DNA of 14,027 nucleotides from a bacterium (GTDB lineage: Bacteria > NPL-UPA2 > JAGMAN01): assembly GCA_023130215.1 (NCBI GenBank), contig JAGMAN010000053.1:1-14027 (forward strand). Reading direction: 5' to 3'. The position numbers and the translations under genes are program-made. Below are positions 13,006 through 14,027 of this stretch, piece after piece. The first letter of the stretch is position 1. Each line of letters opens with the position of its first letter. The notes under the pieces are model-generated. The model ran no database searches. It was not told where the DNA came from and saw only the letters and a list, made by a program, of their open reading frames with translations.

Positions 13006-13356
13006 TTATGACTCCAAGACTACATTATTTAGTGTGTCTATAGAAAATGGCTTGGAAAGATAATGGTCAGCCCCTAACTTAAAAGACTGCCTTCTATTAT
13101 TTTCTGAATAGGAGCCGGTCAAAACAATAACGCGACAAGAAGGATCTATATCTTTAATTCTTTCTAAGACTTCAAGCCCTGACATATCCCCTAAGCGCAT
13201 ATCCAGAATCACAACATCGGGCTTTTCAACCTCAAACATATCCAGCCCATCTTTACCTGTTAGAGCATATATAACCTCATGCCCTTTATCTTTGAACAAG
13301 TACTTTATCGTCTCACATACATTTATCTTGTCATCCACTATGAGGATTTTCTTCAT
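13006..13356 (-). CDS. Stand-alone response-regulator receiver domain protein
   Basis: 116 aa from the ATG at 13356, which has GGAG 8 nt upstream. The frame is open to an ATG at 13383, but the family begins at MKKILIVDD. CheY-like receiver residues are all present: D8 and D9 (acid pocket), D52 as phospho-acceptor in VVILDMRLGDMSG, T80 in VLTGS, and K102 in LSKPF. There is no output domain, so it acts through protein contacts like CheY or Spo0F, or its effector part was lost. It ends soon after the last beta/alpha unit (DTLNNVVLES). No histidine kinase is nearby. It lies first in a minus-strand operon with the membrane microprotein and the recombinase remnant. Its promoter overlaps the C-box-like site. 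Confidence 0.9.
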   Translation of the reverse strand: MKKILIVDDKINVCETIKYLFKDKGHEVIYALTGKDGLDMFEVEKPDVVILDMRLGDMSGLEVLERIKDIDPSCRVIVLTGSYSENNRRQSFKLGADHYLSKPFSIDTLNNVVLES

Positions 13357-13386
13357 GGCATTTTCTCCATTAACGAGCATCATATT

Positions 13387-13424
13387 ATGTCACTTATAGT
13401 CTGTAGACTTATTTTAGACAAATG
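13387..13424 (+). promoter_or_regulatory. C-box-like operator for the XRE regulator
   Basis: ATGTCACTTATAGTCTGTAG continues with ACTTATTTTAGACAAATGT. This closely follows the layout of operators of restriction-modification controller proteins such as C.Esp1396I (ATGTGACTTATAGTCCGTG followed by a second ACT...AGTC half, from memory). It has two tandem pseudo-palindromes (13391-13401 and 13407-13419), and AGTCT-GT-AGACT at 13399-13410 joins them. It lies between two divergent promoters, where the small XRE protein encoded just downstream would be expected to bind. Confidence 0.65.
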
Positions 13425-13431
13425 TTAGAAT
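13404..13431 (+). promoter_or_regulatory. Promoter of the XRE controller gene
   Basis: Extended -10 TGTTAGAAT (TAGAAT 13426-13431) with a poor -35 TAGACT (13404-13409) at 16 nt. A weak -35 overlapped by an operator is typical of C-protein genes that need self-activation. The predicted start near 13438 lies downstream of the ATG at 13433 and so favours the ATG at 13466. Confidence 0.5.
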
Positions 13432-13439
13432 ATTGTCAA
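13411..13439 (-). promoter_or_regulatory. Promoter of the response-regulator operon
   Basis: On the minus strand: consensus -35 TTGACA (13434-13439), 17 nt, then -10 TAAAAT (13411-13416), with a start near 13404. The -10 and start lie inside the C-box-like site, so binding by the XRE protein should repress this promoter. Confidence 0.65.
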
Positions 13440-13465
13440 GCATTAAAAAATTAAAAGAGGATAAC

Positions 13466-13672
13466 ATGGCAGATATTAGAAGCAAGTTAGGAAGCAGAAT
13501 AAAGAAGATTCGCCACAAAAAGAGAATGTCTCAAGAGACGCTTGCTTTCGAGTCTAATCTACACAGGACTTATATAAGCGATGTAGAGCGTGGGGCACGA
13601 AACATATCAATAATAAATATCGAAAAGATAGCAAAGGCATTAAATATTACTTTAAAACAGTTAATGCCATAA
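13466..13672 (+). CDS. XRE/Cro-type regulator resembling R-M controller (C) proteins
   Basis: 68 aa from the ATG at 13466, chosen because AGAGG (13456-13460) lies 5 nt upstream and the family starts here; an ATG at 13433 would add 11 residues but precedes the likely transcript start. It is a helix-turn-helix of Cro/C1 type throughout: RIKKIRHKKRMSQETLA, the recognition segment SNLHRTYISDVERGARN, and a closing helix IINIEKIAKALNITLKQL. The wording SNL-x-RTYIS-x-x-ER-x-x-RN is that of C proteins such as C.Esp1396I, which dimerise on C-boxes, activate their own gene and delay restriction. No restriction gene follows it on the same strand, so it appears to be an orphan of an R-M unit or the regulator of the divergent operon. 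Confidence 0.88.
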   Translation: MADIRSKLGSRIKKIRHKKRMSQETLAFESNLHRTYISDVERGARNISIINIEKIAKALNITLKQLMP

Positions 13673-13712
13673 TAAGTAGAGACAGTAATTAAGGATGGTT
13701 TCAGACTGATTG

Positions 13713-13741
13713 CAGCCTCAAGGTAAAACTTGAGGCTGTTT
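13713..13741 (+). terminator. Terminator after the XRE gene
   Basis: CAGCCTCAAG and CTTGAGGCTG form a perfect 10-bp stem with a 6-nt loop, followed by only three T. It is a reasonable though U-poor intrinsic terminator, 41 nt after the XRE stop. Two TATAAT-like boxes follow at 13744-13757 without a clear -35. Confidence 0.6.
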
Positions 13742-13826
13742 GCTATAATCTATAATATAGTAAGGGTATTCGATTTCGGGGGCAGTCACACGAAGGGCGG
13801 TGGGGTAGCCGAACCGATAAGCCCTC

Positions 13827-14027
13827 TTATTTCTTCAGGGCTTTGAGGACTAGTCTCTGGATGAGTTTATTATAAGGGATGCCGGATTTAATAGCTGCCT
13901 GCGCAAAGTCCTCCTTCTTGGCCAGGCAGGGATTAGCATTTGCCTCTAAAATGTAAATATTAGAATCCTTCCCTACTCTTATATCAAACCGTGCATAACA
14001 CTGCATATTTAAAACCCGATAAGCTCG
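13827..14027 (-). CDS. ATP-grasp enzyme, D-Ala-D-Ala ligase-like, C-terminal end (partial)
   Basis: Sixty-six codons read on the minus strand from the window edge to TAA at 13827-13829. The segment YARFDIRVG, then IYILEANANPCLA, is the metal- and ATP-binding end of an ATP-grasp ligase (pattern R-x-D-x-R ... LE-x-N-x-NP), followed by helices FAQAAIKSGIPYNKLI as in D-alanine-D-alanine ligases and relatives. The usual N-P-N order reads NANP here. The stop lies within a weak hairpin (AGCCCT/AGGGCT, 13820-13842) that may serve as a terminator. The base composition looks like the core genome, so the accessory region probably ends before it. The substrate cannot be assigned from the fragment. Confidence 0.8.
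   Translation of the reverse strand, partial: RAYRVLNMQCYARFDIRVGKDSNIYILEANANPCLAKKEDFAQAAIKSGIPYNKLIQRLVLKALKK

Noticed and set aside
1-14027. CRISPR array
   Set aside because: No set of regularly spaced direct repeats of 23-40 nt and no cas gene was seen.

Overview
The window comes from a bacterial chromosome, most likely an anaerobe. It carries a complete four-subunit 2-oxoacid:ferredoxin oxidoreductase cluster and bacterial housekeeping genes (dnaX, ybaB, recR). None of the three tRNA genes encodes its CCA tail. I cannot name the phylum from the sequence; a little-cultivated anaerobic lineage is a guess.

Left part (1-5898), plus strand, tightly packed core genome: two tRNA-Ser genes (UGA, GCU) behind a near-consensus promoter, a short stretch resembling the 5' end of an SRP RNA, then dnaX-ybaB-recR-porG-porD-porA-porB. 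The gaps are 1 to 11 nt, so these seven genes are probably one transcript joining clamp loading and recombinational repair to central carbon metabolism.

At 5946-6342 is a tRNA-Asn(GUU) gene split inside the anticodon by a 324-nt group I intron whose P, Q, R and S core elements are all readable. It marks the junction with accessory DNA.

Right part (6343 to about 13790) is an AT-richer accessory and defence island. In order it holds: tandem promoters directly after the tRNA; a small PD-(D/E)XK-like protein in what looks like a single integron-type gene cassette with an attC-like fold; a DUF4065/Panacea antitoxin with an overlapping candidate toxin; and a minus-strand four-gene operon (promoter at about 12354-12381). 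That operon encodes a MORC/MutL-like GHKL ATPase with a 12-proline linker, an unknown 221-aa protein, a Vsr-type nuclease and a C5-cytosine methyltransferase. This is the best candidate for an unusual restriction system.

Next comes a decayed module: a response-regulator receiver protein, a 33-residue membrane microprotein and an internally deleted serine recombinase, all on the minus strand and translationally close or coupled. Divergent from it is a small XRE regulator whose upstream region closely resembles the C-box operator of restriction-modification controller proteins. The window ends in the 3' end of an ATP-grasp (D-Ala-D-Ala ligase-like) gene on the minus strand.

Domain calls rest on motifs read by eye. 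No database or folding program was run.
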